A DNA stretch of 64,000 nt from Symbiodinium natans (lineage: Eukaryota; Sar; Dinophyceae; Suessiales; Symbiodiniaceae): the NCBI GenBank assembly GCA_905221605.1, contig CAJNDS010002734.1, forward strand, positions 965,779 through 1,029,778, read 5' to 3'. Both the position numbers and the translations under genes were made by a program. Shown here piece by piece: positions 1 to 10,679 of this stretch (position 1 is the stretch's first letter; the number at the start of each line of letters is the position of its first letter). The notes under the pieces are model-generated. The model saw only the letters and a list, made by a program, of their open reading frames with translations, did no database searches and had not been told where the DNA came from.

Positions 1-50
1 AACCATAGTTGCCCTACCTACAATCCACTTGTAAGTGCTCACGACCCTCG
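1..50. repeat. introner family B, right half
   Basis: This matches the 3' half of inverted-repeat family B: a block like ACCATAGTTGCCCTAC, then CACTTGTAAG, then a degraded ATGAACCTCC end. Complete copies lie at 7803, 15499, 17502 and 23692. The left half is outside the window. Confidence 0.6.
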
Positions 51-149
51 GGTTTACGAAATTCGGGGTACCTTATGGGATCCTTGTTATCAGGGGATTC
101 TAGTAGTTGGGGGTCTATGTTAGGGGCCCCCTATTCTCGTAAACCCCCA
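51..149. repeat. introner family A, copy 1
   Basis: The ends are inverted repeats (GTTTACGAAATTCGGGG at left, TTCTCGTAAACCCCC at right) around the core CAGGGGATTCTAGTAG / GGGGGTCTATGTTAGG. The same about 100-bp unit recurs at least twelve times in this window in both orientations. It directly follows a family B half copy and precedes a CCCTAAA tract. Confidence 0.8.
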
Positions 150-238
150 AACCCTAAACCCGAAACCCCAAACCCCAAACCCCAAACCCTAAACCCCAAA
201 ACCTAAACCCTAAACCCCAAACCCGAAACCCAAAATAA
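150..238. repeat. degenerate CCCTAAA (telomere-type) tract
   Basis: About 12 diverged heptamers (CCCTAAA, CCCCAAA, CCCGAAA) lie immediately upstream of the first acyl-CoA dehydrogenase exon. The C-rich strand is on + here, the usual orientation upstream of exons in this window. Confidence 0.9.
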
Positions 239-251
239 ACCCTGAGATCAG

Positions 252-1773
252 GCCTTTGGCTCTCAGCTGAACAGCTTCGGCCAGATCCAGCGCTTCATCG
301 CTGAGTCCTACGCCGAGTACCAGGCCGCCTTGCCGGGTGAAGGGTTGTGGGTTTCGGGTTTAGGGCTAGGGTTTAGGGCTAGGGTTTAGGGTTGTGGGTT
401 TGGGGTTTAGGAGGTTCTCAGCAGGGAATGGCATGGGGTTTGGGGTTTAGTTAGGGTTTAGGACGTCCTTAGTAGGGAATGGAATGGGGTTTAGGGCCTA
501 GGGTTTGGGGTTGCGGGTGTAGGGTTTAGGGCTGGGGTGGCTCAGCATTTATCACGGCCTGCAAATACCCCAATAATCGACATCTCAAATCTCCGTCCCC
601 TCAGGCCTTTGTGACGGGGGTGCGGGGACTCTCTAAATTGTGGATCCTGTTTAGTTTTTGGGATCGGATTTGCCAGTGCAGCGACTGCCGCTCCTCCCTG
701 GCCTTCGCCAATCAGAAGCTGCGTCCTGTGAAAAGCAGAGTCCCGAAGCACCTTAAAACGGCACTCGTGGACAAGTCCACGCGCGTCGCGTTCGGCCAGC
801 TTGCGTCCTGTAGGTGTAGCCTCCCCTTGCGTTTCGAAGTGCACACAGCTCCCCTCATAGTCCTCGAAGGAAAATGCCTGAGGCGATTCGGACATCCCAA
901 GACTCGATGGGTGCGTCAGATTCAAGTCTCGGCATACGTGAGGCAGGCCGCAGCTATGTGTACCAGACTGCCAAGCACCTGAAGCTGGAGTCTGTAGGAC
1001 TGAGCTTGTTTGTTGCAAAACTCCCTAGTAGAGGGGCCTGACCAGTTCTTCGCCAAATAGGGGTACCACTTTATACCCCAAACATAGCAGGACCCCTTTG
1101 ATAAGGACCTCTAGACTCTACCCTTGACTTTGGGAAGCTTCCATGGCCCGAAAACGACCGCTTATTCTTGTCGGCTGCGAGGAAACGGTTTGGACGCCGA
1201 TGGGGTGAAGCTGTACTGCGGCCACATGGGCAAGATGGTGGCTGACCGCGCGATCCAGGCTTCGGGCTATCATGGGATGATATGGGATCTGGCCTAAACC
1301 CTAAACCCTAAACCCTAAACCCTCAGCCCTAAGCCCTAAGCCCTAAGCCTTAAGCCCCAAACCCTAAACCCCTAAGACCCCTAACGCCCCAAGCCCCAAA
1401 GCCTAAACCCCACACCCCCAAACCCCAAACCCTGCCCCGGCCGCCAAAGATTGCAAGGTACTGGGCGGCTACGGTTACGTGGGTGAGTACAACGTGGAGA
1501 GGCTTTGGCCACACCCCTGGCTTCTCAGGGCAGCTTCTCAAGCCGTGCAAGCTGGGAATTAACGCAGGTCTTCTTGCATAATAAGAAGAACAATGTAGTA
1601 ATCATAAGAGTAAAGATAGCAGTACCACATTATATAAGAATCATCTGATAGAATACGACTATTTACTGACATGTACATACAAACAATAATCATAATCTAG
1701 TCGATATGGCGGTGCAGACAGTGATCCCAGGCGCGATGCCAAGCTCCTCGAGATCGGAGGTGGCACCAACGAG
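252..1773 (+). CDS. acyl-CoA dehydrogenase, C-terminal half, five exons (partial)
   Basis: FAD-dependent enzyme that alpha,beta-desaturates acyl-CoA thioesters, usually mitochondrial or peroxisomal. Exons: 252-323 (FGSQLNSFGQIQRFIAESYA), 943-993/994 (GRSYVYQTAKHLKL), 1182-1258 (LYCGHMGKMVADRAIQ), 1458-1507 (VLGGYGYVGEYNVERL) and 1731-1773 (RDAKLLEIGGGTNE). Read in order they reproduce the family's C-terminal helical domain, including the GGYGY and RDAK...I..GTNE motifs. Codon phase agrees across the junctions. Introns 324-942, 1259-1457 and 1508-1730 begin with GC and end with AG; the second junction is ambiguous by one shared G. The N-terminal half lies left of the window. The final segment after GTNE (usually RR.LIGREL) was not found with confidence. 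Substrate specificity cannot be read from this part. Confidence 0.88.
340..540. repeat. degenerate TTTAGGG tract in ACAD intron
   Basis: Diverged TTTAGGG units broken by short unique pieces occupy the 5' part of intron 324-942. The G-rich strand is on +. Together with the CCCTAAA tract before the exon, it brackets the exon with opposite tract orientations. Confidence 0.85.
1294..1436. repeat. CCCTAAA tract in ACAD intron
   Basis: About 20 units, with perfect CCCTAAA at the left grading into CCCCAAA/GCCCTAA variants, fill most of intron 1259-1457 just before exon 1458-1507. Confidence 0.9.
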
Positions 1774-2115
1774 GTGCCTGCACGTGTGGCATTCCGTCGA
1801 TCCTGCAGTGATTATATTCTTATAACGTTCTTGTATTCCTGTATTCTTCTTATCTTAGATTCTTACATTCTTATGTTCTTACATTTTTACATTCTTATAG
1901 TCTTGTTTCTTCTATTTATGTGTATATGTACATCATCAGGGTGCTGTGAGCCATGCAAAAAGTTCTGCGTCGAAGGCGCACCACAAGAACATCGTCAGAG
2001 ATTTATCCCGACAGGCCGCCCCGTGCCACACGGGTTTTTGAAGCTCCGCACACGACGTTGGCCCGAGCTCCCTGCGGGACTTTCCTTCGCCCAAACAGTT
2101 TTGCTTTGGGACGTG

Positions 2116-2230
2116 GGGGGTTTACCAAAATAGGGGACCCGAAAGATAGATCCCCAAATAGTAGGAGTCCCTTATAATTCATAAGGACCAGTTAAAGACC
2201 CCAGTAAGGTACCCCTAATATCGTAAACCC
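2116..2230. repeat. introner family A, copy 2
   Basis: GGGGTTTACCAAAATAGGGG at left and TAATATCGTAAACCCCC at right are inverted repeats around CCCCAAATAGTAGGAG...CCCTTATAA. An open segment (about 1966-2115) precedes it. A short candidate terminal exon follows at about 2252-2304 (ending in ALEPK and TAG). Neither open segment is recognised, so this stretch is otherwise unassigned. Confidence 0.75.
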
Positions 2231-2595
2231 CCACATTGGCTTGGCTGCCGTTTGGCTCACAGTGCGCCGGCTGCCCCTGAGAGCGCGCTTGAGCCAAAGT
2301 AGGACAATTCAGCCGCTCGCGAAGTAAACTCGCGTACAATGACGGTATACTCATAGTATCCTCCAGGGACTTACAGGCATTTCCTGAATTCTGCACCCGA
2401 AGATACCACGATCCTGGAACCTAAACACCACCCATGGAGCAAAGCGGTGCTGGAGACCCCAGCCGAAAGGGGCCAGTATCTTCGACCACTCCCCCCCTAA
2501 ACCCCGAAACCCGCAACCCCAAAACCCTAAACCCAAACCCTAAACCCTAAACCCTAAATCCTAAACCCTAAACCCTGAATCCTAAGCCCTACATC

Positions 2596-2681
2596 TGCCT
2601 CATGGCTGGAAGCATGGCCCAGCTGCTGCTTCTCGCCCAGGCGGCTCTGCAGCAAGAGCAGCGGCCGTCGTTTCTCTAAGC
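2596..2681 (+). CDS. candidate terminal exon, unrecognised
   Basis: It lies between a CCCTAAA tract (2496-2595) and a TTTAGGG tract (2695-2726), the usual exon position here. An open frame includes MAQLLLLAQAALQQEQ and ends in TAA. It is hydrophobic to Gln-rich and may be the last exon of a gene or chance. No family is recognised. Confidence 0.35.
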
Positions 2682-2734
2682 TAGGGTCCCCTTAGGGTTT
2701 AGGGTTTAGGGTTTAGGGTTTAGGGGCCTTGAAG

Positions 2735-2835
2735 GTTCAATGGTACTCATAAGTGGGGCTAGAAGTACCCTGAATAGCAGGGTCCTCTAGTCCTTGAAAC
2801 CATGGGTACTCACAAGTGGGGCTATAATACTCTTC
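2735..2835. repeat. diverged family B-like element
   Basis: Two B-like half units (AGGTTCAATGGTACTC and CCATGGGTACTCACAAG) lie in the same orientation, so this is a rearranged or nested copy rather than a clean inverted repeat. Confidence 0.45.
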
Positions 2836-2986
2836 CCCAAAGCCTGGATGGTCACGTCTCTAAAATCTGGTCCCCTTTTGGGTTGCTATTGTACGGCGGC
2901 CTCGAATATGTAGCGTACCCCAAAAAGGGGACCATAATGTAGAGAGCTGACCAGAGAACCTTTAAGATGAAGCATGCCGCGAGGCA

Positions 2987-3233
2987 TGAAGGAAGGGTCC
3001 GCCGCCAATAACTGCGGCTACGCGCTGACGGCATGGATCACCCTAGGCGCCACTTTTTGGGGGAAGCTGCTTGAACCAGCAGAGCTTGGGGATCATGGAG
3101 CCCCCTAAACCCTAAACCCTAAACCCTAAACCCTAAACCCTAAACCCTCCGTTCGTGTGTCCAGGCTTCCTTCATGGAGGCCACTGGTGGGTCTTTCCCT
3201 GCCTTGCGCAAGACTCAGACCAGGACTGCCTCT
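2987..3233 (+). CDS. two candidate exons, unrecognised protein
   Basis: Exon 3165-3233 is the better supported. It follows CCAG, is 23 codons long (ASFMEATGGSFPALRKTQTR...), and its last codon TCT abuts GTTTAGGG, so the telomere-like tract itself supplies the GT donor. A CCCTAAA tract (3103-3148) precedes it. Upstream, 2987-3103 is open (contains NCGYALTAWITLGATFWG) with a stop just before the tract and could be an exon ending earlier. No function recognised. Confidence 0.5.
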
Positions 3234-3365
3234 GTTTAGGGTTTACGGTTTAGGGCCCAGGGTTTAGGGTTTCGGATTCTGCTGCATTCTGTTGAGCTCG
3301 TGTTGTGAGAGGAGTGGTTTTGTAGATGGCGCGCTGCTTCCTACGTCGTTGGCATCCTGGTCACG

Positions 3366-3494
3366 GCTGCAGGCCTTGTAATATAGGGGTCAAACTAATT
3401 ACGAATAGTATTCCCTTATTATGGTCCCTGCATAAGCATATTGCAAAAACAGCCCCCAAAACCCCATTCCAATTATTAAGGCCCCTATATTAGC
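3366..3494. repeat. inverted-repeat element (family P)
   Basis: TAATATAGGGGTCAAACTAA at left pairs with TTATTAAGGCCCCTATATTA at right. An internal block resembles the TTCCCTTATTATGG core of family A. A single copy is seen; it sits between two candidate exons and looks like another intron-borne element. Confidence 0.6.
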
Positions 3495-3540
3495 CCAGGG
3501 GTCAAGAAAACCGGAATCGAAAGACGACTGTCCACGCCAG

Positions 3541-4273
3541 GCGGTGCCTACTGCCGGTCAGGGACCGCCCGAACATGCCCGGGCGGCGAGGACATGAGCC
3601 CCGCCTCCCCTTTATTGATCTGGGTCTTGGAGTACTATACTTTAATACTTTTTTTGGTTCTGGGTTCCTATTATAGCTACTCATACCTAAAAAGTATATA
3701 CTTTTTTCCAGGGTCTACTCCAAAGCTAAGTGATTCTTTTGGACAGTTGAGTGTCGTACTTTGGGGATGTTCCCCCTTATACTAGCAGTCCTTAACAGGG
3801 GCTGTCATAAGGGTACCCAAAGTTCCCATTACGGACTGTTCGTATTTGGGGGAACGAGCAGGATACAGAAACAAAGCCAAAAAGAACTAAGAATCAAACA
3901 CAGAAAAACAAAGAAAATAATAAGTTTGATAGTAAACATTGCCGTCTTAACTGGTATTCGAGGCCCGAAGGATCACCGAAGGGCCGAGGGTCCCCAATTG
4001 GCAGGCGGGGCGAAATGGACCATTCCATGGGGGGTATCAGGGGGAGGGGGAGAGGGGGAGGGGTATTTAAGAGATGTATTATTTGGTGTAAAATTGCTAA
4101 TTGGTGTAAAATTGCTAGTGGTTCAAGATGAGGGTCCAGAGTCGTGCCTTCTCAATGTCACAATCAACAAGGTGCAGCTCGCGCCTCTTGCAGTCAAACG
4201 CGGGCGGCGCCGCAATTGCTCACCAAAGGAAGGGCAGCAGAGAGTGCAAATGAGTGCAAAGCAGATGTTGTGA
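3541..4273 (+). CDS. candidate exons of unrecognised protein(s)
   Basis: Exon 3541-3597 follows CCAG and reads AVPTAGQGPPEHARAART then TGA. Exon 4119-4273 follows GCTAG and reads EGPESCLLNVTINKVQLAPL then a basic tail (KRGRRRNC...) ending in TGA. A segment at about 3978-4035 (RRAEGPQLAGGAKWT) ends at GGG|GTATCAG and may be another exon. A family E element and two 17-bp direct repeats (ATTGGTGTAAAATTGCT) near 4084-4117 lie between. No domain recognised. Confidence 0.45.
3761..3862. repeat. introner family E, degraded copy 1
   Basis: The left end TTGGGGATGTTCCCCC and right part TTGGGGGAACGAGCAGG are the diverged inverted ends of family E. The interior (ACTAGCAGTCCTTAACAGGG) matches the copies at 26587 and 39022. 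No target duplication is recognisable in this copy. Confidence 0.65.
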
Positions 4274-4516
4274 CGAGTTCAAGGACAGACACGTAAGAAT
4301 CACGAAGGAACGGAAGTCTCACTATGGTAGGGCCGGGGCGATATGAACAAGTCAACTGCTGAATCTTCAGGATCCCCTCTCACTTGCTTGAACTCACTCC
4401 CCACAGAGTCTCCACGGTGGTTGAGGGATTTTTAATTTAAGATCCCAAGATTCATGAATTCATGAACCTTTAAGCATGTCACGGCGCCAAGGAGTCCCGG
4501 TTGTCTCTTTGCTGAG

Positions 4517-5899
4517 CAGACGATTGCATACCAGACCATCTACATCCTCCACTACGTCGGACTGGCCTGGATTTTCGCCCACTGGGTCATGGATGGCTTC
4601 CACCTTTGGTCAGGACCTTGGTGCGGCAAGCTTCAGCAGGCTACCGCGTGCTTCCGAACGGGTTTAGGGTTGGGACGGGCATGTGATTCCGATGAAGTTC
4701 GGTGAGTTGCAGTGTAAGGTCTTGGTCGCAGCAGCTCGCCCGTGGAGAACCGCTCAGGCATGCGGAGGGGGTAGGGTTTAGGGTTTAGGGTTTAGGGTTT
4801 AGGGTTTAGGGTTTAGGGTTTAGGGTTTAGGGTTTAGGGTTTAGGGTTTAGGGTTTAGGGACGTGTAGGATAGTGAGTCGCACAGAGCTGCGTCTTTAGA
4901 TTTATTTGGGATGACCTTGCCCAACCGGGCATCCTGGCTAATGAAGCCCTATAAACACCCTGTAAACCCTATAAACATCCCGTAAACCCTAACTATCTTT
5001 ACCCTATACACGCCCTATAACAAAACCTAATCAAGAACCCCATCACGACCCTGTCAAAACCGATAAACGCCCGATCAAAAACCCTGCAGAAACCCTAAAA
5101 ACCTACAGTATCACTTCCAGCTTCGGTCGAAGAGGGCTTTTAACAATCCTGGTCTTTCAAAACCCTGGTGTCAGGCTTCTTGCAACCAACGCCTGCCTGG
5201 GCAGAGCCTCGGTGCAAGGGAAGCTGCGGACTGAGGGTCTCGGGCTTTTGGGGTCTTTAGGGCGTTGAGGGCAGAGTTTCTAGGGTTTCGAAGGTTGTTG
5301 GTGTCTTGAGCCTTTTTTAGGGTTTAAAGGGGATATAGGGTTTTCAAGGGCTCATGGGGTTCAGAGGGATTTCAAGGGTTTTTGGGGGGTTTGTGGGGTC
5401 TGTGGGGTTGTAGGGCTCTGGGCTGACCATGCCGATGTCTCAGGATACCTCTATAGCAGCATCCTGTGGTGTGCGGTGGCGCTGGCCACACTGACCTGGA
5501 CGAGCCCCGATGAGAGATCTTAGTCTTGCGGTTTGCTATAGTTTGCGGCAGGTTGGGTTGGCTGTTGCCACGAAGGATTTGGGAATGACAGACCAGAGAA
5601 GGCAAGCCTGATTTTGGAGACTGGCAACACACTCTGACTCTGCCGTGCTGCCAAGTGTTGTTCAGTCGTTTCGTGAATCGGCCGAGTCGACTGCAGTAGG
5701 CTGCAGTGACTTGCAGTGACATGCAGTGACTTCCTCCTGGGCTGCAGCTAGCGATGTGAGACATCCAAGGGTGCTCTTCGAGTGGACCACCGGAAATGCC
5801 GAGCAACCGAGCACTCTGAACACCTTGGCGGTCATTCTGCTCATGGCGACTTGGTCCACTTGGAAGAATTCGGCCAACCCTCGGGTTATCTCGGGTTAA
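4517..5899 (+). CDS. unrecognised multi-pass membrane protein, three exons
   Basis: Exon 4517-4639 (41 codons, contains YILHYVGLAWIFAHWVMDGF) starts after GAG and ends CAG|GCTACC, a GC donor. Exon 5444-~5514 follows TCAG and reads YLYSSILWCAVALATLTW. Exon 5770-5899 follows AAG and reads LFEWTTGNAEQPSTLNTLAV then ILLMATWSTWKN, ending in TAA. All three carry hydrophobic segments of transmembrane character with Trp/Tyr at their borders. I infer one polytopic membrane protein. The family is not recognised, and more exons (for example 4684-4770) may belong. Confidence 0.5.
4769..4860. repeat. perfect TTTAGGG tract, about 13 units
   Basis: Thirteen near-perfect heptamers. It is followed at 4945-5100 by degenerate CCCTATAAAC-type units and at 5225-5400 by degenerate GGGTTT units, so the whole intron 4640-5443 is built of telomere-like material in the order G-rich, C-rich, G-rich. 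Confidence 0.95.
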
Positions 5900-6364
5900 A
5901 AGGTGGAGAGCATCTGTTTTATGAGGCAGATGAAGGCAGCAAACAGAGGTTGTTCTTGGAGGTTACAGCAACGGTTCAGCTTCACATATCTTCCTACAGG
6001 GCTTGACTTTCTCTTGCTTAAGCTGGAAAGGACAACGTGACCTCGCAACGCCGATCGGCGAGTAAGTTCAATTTTCGCCTTTGTTTTGATGTGCTCGTTT
6101 CGATGTGCCAATGTATCTTCCGTCCTTGCGCGGCGGGATGCCGCGCATGACGGGAGCCAAACGAAACACGTTCATTGTGCATGGTCCTCATCATCCTGCA
6201 TCTAAACCCCCCCCCCCCAGAGTATGTAAAACGATGGTCCTTTTTATGGGTTCCACCCTAAACCCTAAACCCTAAACCCTAAACCCTAAACCCTAAACCC
6301 TAAACCCTAAACCCTGTGTTTTTTACATGCCTCGCGGGTCCATGTAATCAATTTGTTTTCACAG

Positions 6365-8341
6365 CCGCACCTGAGGAGTTCATTGCGGTGCTGCTGCTCT
6401 CCTGTCAGGGCCCTCAGGGTTTAGGGTTTAGGGTTTAGGGTTTAGGGTTTAGGGTTTAGGGCAGCCGTTCGCTCTAAGGATGCGACCTCGTAGTCATGTC
6501 GGGGGTTTCCAAAATTAGAGGGGGGTACCCTTTTTGGGTGTCCCTTTCAGGGGGATGCTATTCTACTTGGGGATAAAAAAGGGTTTACGGTTTAGGGTTT
6601 GGGGGGGAAAAAAGGGGTACCCCCGGTGGTACTAGTTCGGGAAATGCCCTGAGATGCCCATGTTCGTCGTGTCTCTTCAAGAGATGTTGGCACGTGATGT
6701 GGTCTTAAGGCCTGGTTGTACGTATGTGGTCTGCCTACACAGCACGGAAGATCACGGCGGGCGCCCCGCCACTTGCTTGCAAATATGACGACGGGACGAG
6801 AAGTTACATATGTTGGCAGCCTCTGAGTTTAGGGTTTAGGGTTTAGGGTTTAGGGTTTAGGGTTCAACGGTGTTCTGCCCTTGCTGCAATCCCAGGTAGG
6901 CTTTTTCCAGGGCAGGGTGGGAGGCAGCTGCTGAGCTTTCTCTCGGGGCATCTCCCGGCCTTGCCTTTCGGCCCCTCATTTGCCAGGACGGGCGATTATA
7001 CCCTATAACCCCTTAACAAGGCCCTTTATAGGGTTGATTATGGGGATCATAGGGCCTCGTAGCCCCTCCTGGTAGTTCGGGCTTTGTCAGGGGCTTGCCA
7101 AGCAACCCGCAACTGTCAAAGAATGCACGGGGCCAGCTGCGCCAGCGCGACGTCCGGGCAAAAGAGACACGGAGCCACAGGCTGCATGAGAAGCAGTCAG
7201 GGGGTCTCATCATCTACCAGTTGCTTAAGAACCCACCCAAAATACAGAAAGTCTTCCTTATAAGGGTACTAGAGGGATTTTTGATTTTTTTGGGGCTTCT
7301 TGAGCAAATAGTAGTCAACTGAGCGCCTCTTGGGCATCTTTGCAGGTGGAGAAGCTGCCCTGAGGTCTCGAGATCGATTAACATGGACTACGTCTGTACC
7401 GGCCTCAAGAGGCACAAAGCTTGCACTTGGAATTTCCAGCGACATGCTCCATTCCCTGGGTCCTTGTTGGTGCTAATTTTGCATTTTTGTCATGATAAGT
7501 TCCCAATAAGGAACACACATGATCATTTTCTCAGTAGAACCCCAACAGGGAAGCAATTCCGAGGCTGTGCATAAGATCCCCTCGTGCCGGCTCCTCAGCG
7601 CGCGGGGCAACTTGCATCGCAGCGTCCGCTGAGCCGACAGCGTTCGGGAGTCGCCAAGGTTGGTCGTGTGCCCCACGCAATCCCCACACGCGGAGTGCGG
7701 GAGTATGCGGGAGTGTTTCCTGGAACAGATTCGGGCTCAGATCTTTCAACAACTTCTGTCAGTGTCATCAGCGGCATTCACGAGTCCACTGTCAGCCTAT
7801 GTACTTGGAGGTTCATGGGTAGGCGTAAGTAGGGGTATAAGTACCCTAAGTTTAAGGTTCTAACCAGTTTTCTTTATAGTTACCCTACTTATACTCCCAC
7901 TTATAACTACCCATGAACCCTCAACTAAGCCTGAAAGACAAACAAGCATGCAAGCACAAGGCGCTACAGGTCTACGCAGGTCTACAAGATGACTTAGTCA
8001 GGTATACGTCAATTGGCCTCTTAAACGAAATCCTGTCTATCACGATGACGTTTCCCCTACTACAGGAAACTACGTACACATATATATATATATATACATA
8101 ATATGTATAGGTATATATATATATATATATGTATATAGATCTGTTGCAAGAGCTGCTGCCCGACCGCCGGCTCTCGTGGGCGACGCCCAGCACCTTCAGC
8201 AGGGTTGAGCCACGAGCTTGCGCCGAACGCGGAGTGCGTAGAGCGTTGCCCAACCGCAATATTTGGGAGTTGACCCCTGACATCGTCAACTCCGATATTT
8301 CATCAGCAATGCTCAAACCTGCCAATGGTGGACCCCCTTGA
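6365..8341 (+). CDS. multi-exon unrecognised protein, terminal stop at 8341
   Basis: Exons: 6365-6418 (EEFIAVLLLSCQG), 6743-6826 (RKITAGAPPLACKYDDGTRS), 6916-6984 (RQLLSFLSGHLPALPFGP), 7103-7219 (LRQRDVRAKETRSHRLHE), 7346-7469 (INMDYVCTGLKRHKACTWNF), 7599-7810 (VPHAIPTRGVREYAGVFPGT), 7930-~8065 (GLQDDLVRYTSIGLLNEILS) and 8153-8341 (NIWELTPDIVNSDISSAMLK, then TGA). Phase agrees across 7219/7346 (CA+G), 7469/7599 (phase 0) and 7810/7930 (AG+C). The 7811-7929 intron is a complete family B element, and 7220-7345 contains a complete family C element. No domain is recognised; whether the first two exons belong is uncertain. Confidence 0.6.
6984..7077. repeat. introner family D, copy 1
   Basis: Inverted ends CCAGGACGGGCGATTATA and GCCTCGTAGCCCCTCCTGG enclose CCCCTTAACAAGGCCC / TATAGGGTTGATTATGG. 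It directly follows the open frame of exon 6916-6984. No GT lies at its left edge (CCAG|GACGGG), so a GA or GC donor would be needed if the element is the intron. Confidence 0.75.
7213..7316. repeat. introner family C, copy 1, within intron 7220-7345
   Basis: TACCAGTTGCTTAAGAACCC at left and TTCTTGAGCAAATAGTAG at right are inverted repeats. The GT at 7220 inside the left end serves as donor; the acceptor TTTGCAG|G lies 29 bp beyond the right end. Reading phase agrees (CA|G, codon Gln). Confidence 0.8.
7811..7929 (+). repeat. introner family B forming a complete intron
   Basis: The exon ends ACTTGGAG and the element begins GTTCATGGGTAGGCG. The right end reads CTACCCATGAACCCTC and the acceptor is AACTAAG. 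The flanking exons are open and their phases fit (AG+C, codon Ser). The GT donor is therefore part of the element's left inverted repeat. Confidence 0.8.
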
Positions 8342-8689
8342 CCATTTGAGTGTCTGCAGTGCTGCCACGTCCTGCCCCCACAGAACCCACGGGGTCTGCA
8401 CGGTTTGCATTTGGCTTGCCTCTGGCCCGCAATCTATGAGCGTACCTAAACGTCGGCAGAGCTGCGAATTCATGCACAGATTTTGGATCCCTAAACCCTA
8501 AACCCTAAACCCCAAAGATGTTGGAGCCCTGCCGTAAAGCGGCGGCCCGGGACCTCGGCCGAATGTGCGTTTAGAGGAGCCTCTGGGCTTTCTTTACCGA
8601 ACGTTCAGAAAGTGGGCGGGGTTTGGGGTTTGGGGTTTGGGGTTTAGTGTTTAGAGTTTCGGGTTTAGTGTTCCTTTCCCTGTTGTCTC

Positions 8690-10480
8690 ATGTTATTCCT
8701 GCTGAAGTTTCGTGTTCAAGCGAGCACGGGCATTGGTCTCAGATGCACAGAGAGGGTTTCCAGCGTGTGGCATGCTAGAGGCGCGGTTCCTCTCTCAGTC
8801 CTATTGGGCATTTCCCAAAGTAAGGGTACCCCTGGATTGAGAAACCCCAGAGCAGCAGAAGCCTTATCATAATGTAGGAACCCCCCCAAGAGGGTAGCCC
8901 TAGGTCCGGACATCCCCATTTCTGTGAAGCTTCGAGGCGTTTTGGCTTTCAGAGTTCCTTTGCCGAGCTCCAGCCCCGACTTGGTTGAACCCCAATCTTC
9001 CCATCTCTTCCCAAATCACAGAAATCCTTGAGCCCTCAATGGTTCCAATTTTGGGCCCCAATTGAGGCACAAAATCTGAATATAGCCTTAAACCCCATAA
9101 ACCCCAACAACCCCCGCAAAGTATCCTGAGATTCACACCAAACCCTAAAGCCCGTCGGCCATTAAATCCCTAACATCTGCCCTAAGCCCTAAACACTCTA
9201 CAGGCCCTAAGCCCTGAAACCCGAAACCTCAAACCCGAAACCCTAAACCCTAAACCCTAAACCCTAAACCCTAAACCCTATCAAGCCCGCAGTCCCCAAA
9301 AACTTCTGCACTCAGCTGAGTCAGCCGGGTGTGTCACATGGGGGCCTTTTGGGGGCCATGCCGTGCCTGGCAAGCCCACGGCCCAGAGTCCCACAACTGT
9401 CACGTCTTGGGGTTTAGGGTTCAGGGTTTAGGGTTTAGGGTTTGGGGTTTAGGGTTTAGGGTTTAGGGCTAGTGCTACTCCTTCCTGCCTTGGGGACCAA
9501 AGGAACCTCAAATTCGGGATCAGAGACTGCTACACGACTAGAATCCCAGTTAAGGTACATGGACCACAAGCCCTTTTCAGATACTGCTGCTGCTACTACT
9601 ACTGGAAGGACGCGTGCGTTTTTTAAAGGTGGATACTTGGTGACATTTACGATTCCACATTCTCAAGAAGTGAGCGCCCTCTTGGGGTTTCGCGCTGGCG
9701 TTGTTTCTGCGTGTAAGAAAGGTGCGTTTGGCGCGATGAAGTCCGACGAAGTGACTTGAAGTGGTCGTCGTTGTCGTGCTTGTTAATGGTCGTAATTGAT
9801 GCAATTGTGTTGTTTGTCAGTGTCACTGTTACGCAGGCTCCTTGTAGTCAAGGCGGCCGAACATGGCCCAAGTTTGGTTTACCTTCGCCCCGCATGCAAA
9901 TAAGAGGTCGTGGATCGTCCAAGCTGAAATCATTGAGACTTGCTCCCTAAACCCCAAACTCCTAAACCCTAAACCCTAAACCCGTTTTGAAAAATGCAGC
10001 TGAAGGCTTCCTCCTGGTAAGCCTGGCGGCGCTCGATGCATCAGTGCGAGCCACAATACTGACGATGCAGTATGTATGGGCGCGCAACGAAAGTGAGTTG
10101 ATTACAGCGGACAGACCCAGCTGCAGTTGCAGGGATGGCGGTTGCAAGTGGAAAGGCATGCTTCAGAGCTGGATACCCCCTGCCGCCTATTGAAATCTAA
10201 TCCCGATCAACTTGCCTCAGCTCGGGTTGTTGACCATTCGCCTGCCGAGGCCCAGGAACCTGTCGCGTGCATGATGCGCCAGTGTGCCGACCTCATTCAG
10301 TCTCTGGTACGTGGTGCTGGAGCCACCAGGCTGTTGCCACGTGTGCGCGAGTGCACCCGAGCATACTCGGAGGAGTTGTAGGAGAGGTTAAAACCACCAG
10401 ACCCTGTTCTTTCTTAGGCCTCCCAGCAGACACATCAGTGGCTGGCGGCATTGGAGGACAAAGGCCATCTAGTTCTTTGA
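8690..10480 (+). CDS. multi-exon unrecognised protein, stop at 10480
   Basis: Possible first exon 8690-8819 (MLFLLKFRVQASTGIG...) ends CAAA|GTAAGG. Further candidates: 8951-8980, ~9328-9409 (CVTWGPFGGHAVPGK), 9472-9554 (|GTACAT), 9853-9941 (MAQVWFTFAPHANKRSWIVQ), 10000-~10092 (FLLVSLAALDASVRATILTM), 10133-10306 (QVERHASELDTPCRLL..., ends CTG|GTACGT) and 10418-10480 (QQTHQWLAALEDKGHLVL, then TGA; acceptor TTCTTTCTTAG). Phase fits 9554/9853 (AG+G), 9941/10000 (T+CT, GC donor) and 10306/10418 (phase 0). The 10000-10092 to 10133 join does not fit as drawn. No family recognised. Confidence 0.55.
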
Positions 10481-10679
10481 TGTCGGTGGAAGGGTTTCAC
10501 TGTGCAAGGGCCGTACAAGTAGCGCTTGCCACAAGAGACTGTGCACTTTGAAATAGCAGGCTGAGTCAAGTGAGCATGTCCCAAAATAGGCCCCGTATAT
10601 ACCCCAAAAACATGAGATTCCTTATTCCCTCCAAGAGGGTCCCTATTTCAAGAAGCAAAGCTCATGAGCTTGCCTGCAG

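Noticed and set aside
2287-2300. Possible relict dinoflagellate spliced-leader end (TTTGGCTCAAG on the minus strand)
   Set aside because: Only 11 bases match, the upstream part diverges, and the orientation is opposite to all genes here; chance is plausible.
4769-4860. CRISPR array from regularly repeated units
   Set aside because: Units are contiguous heptamers without spacers, and there are no cas genes.
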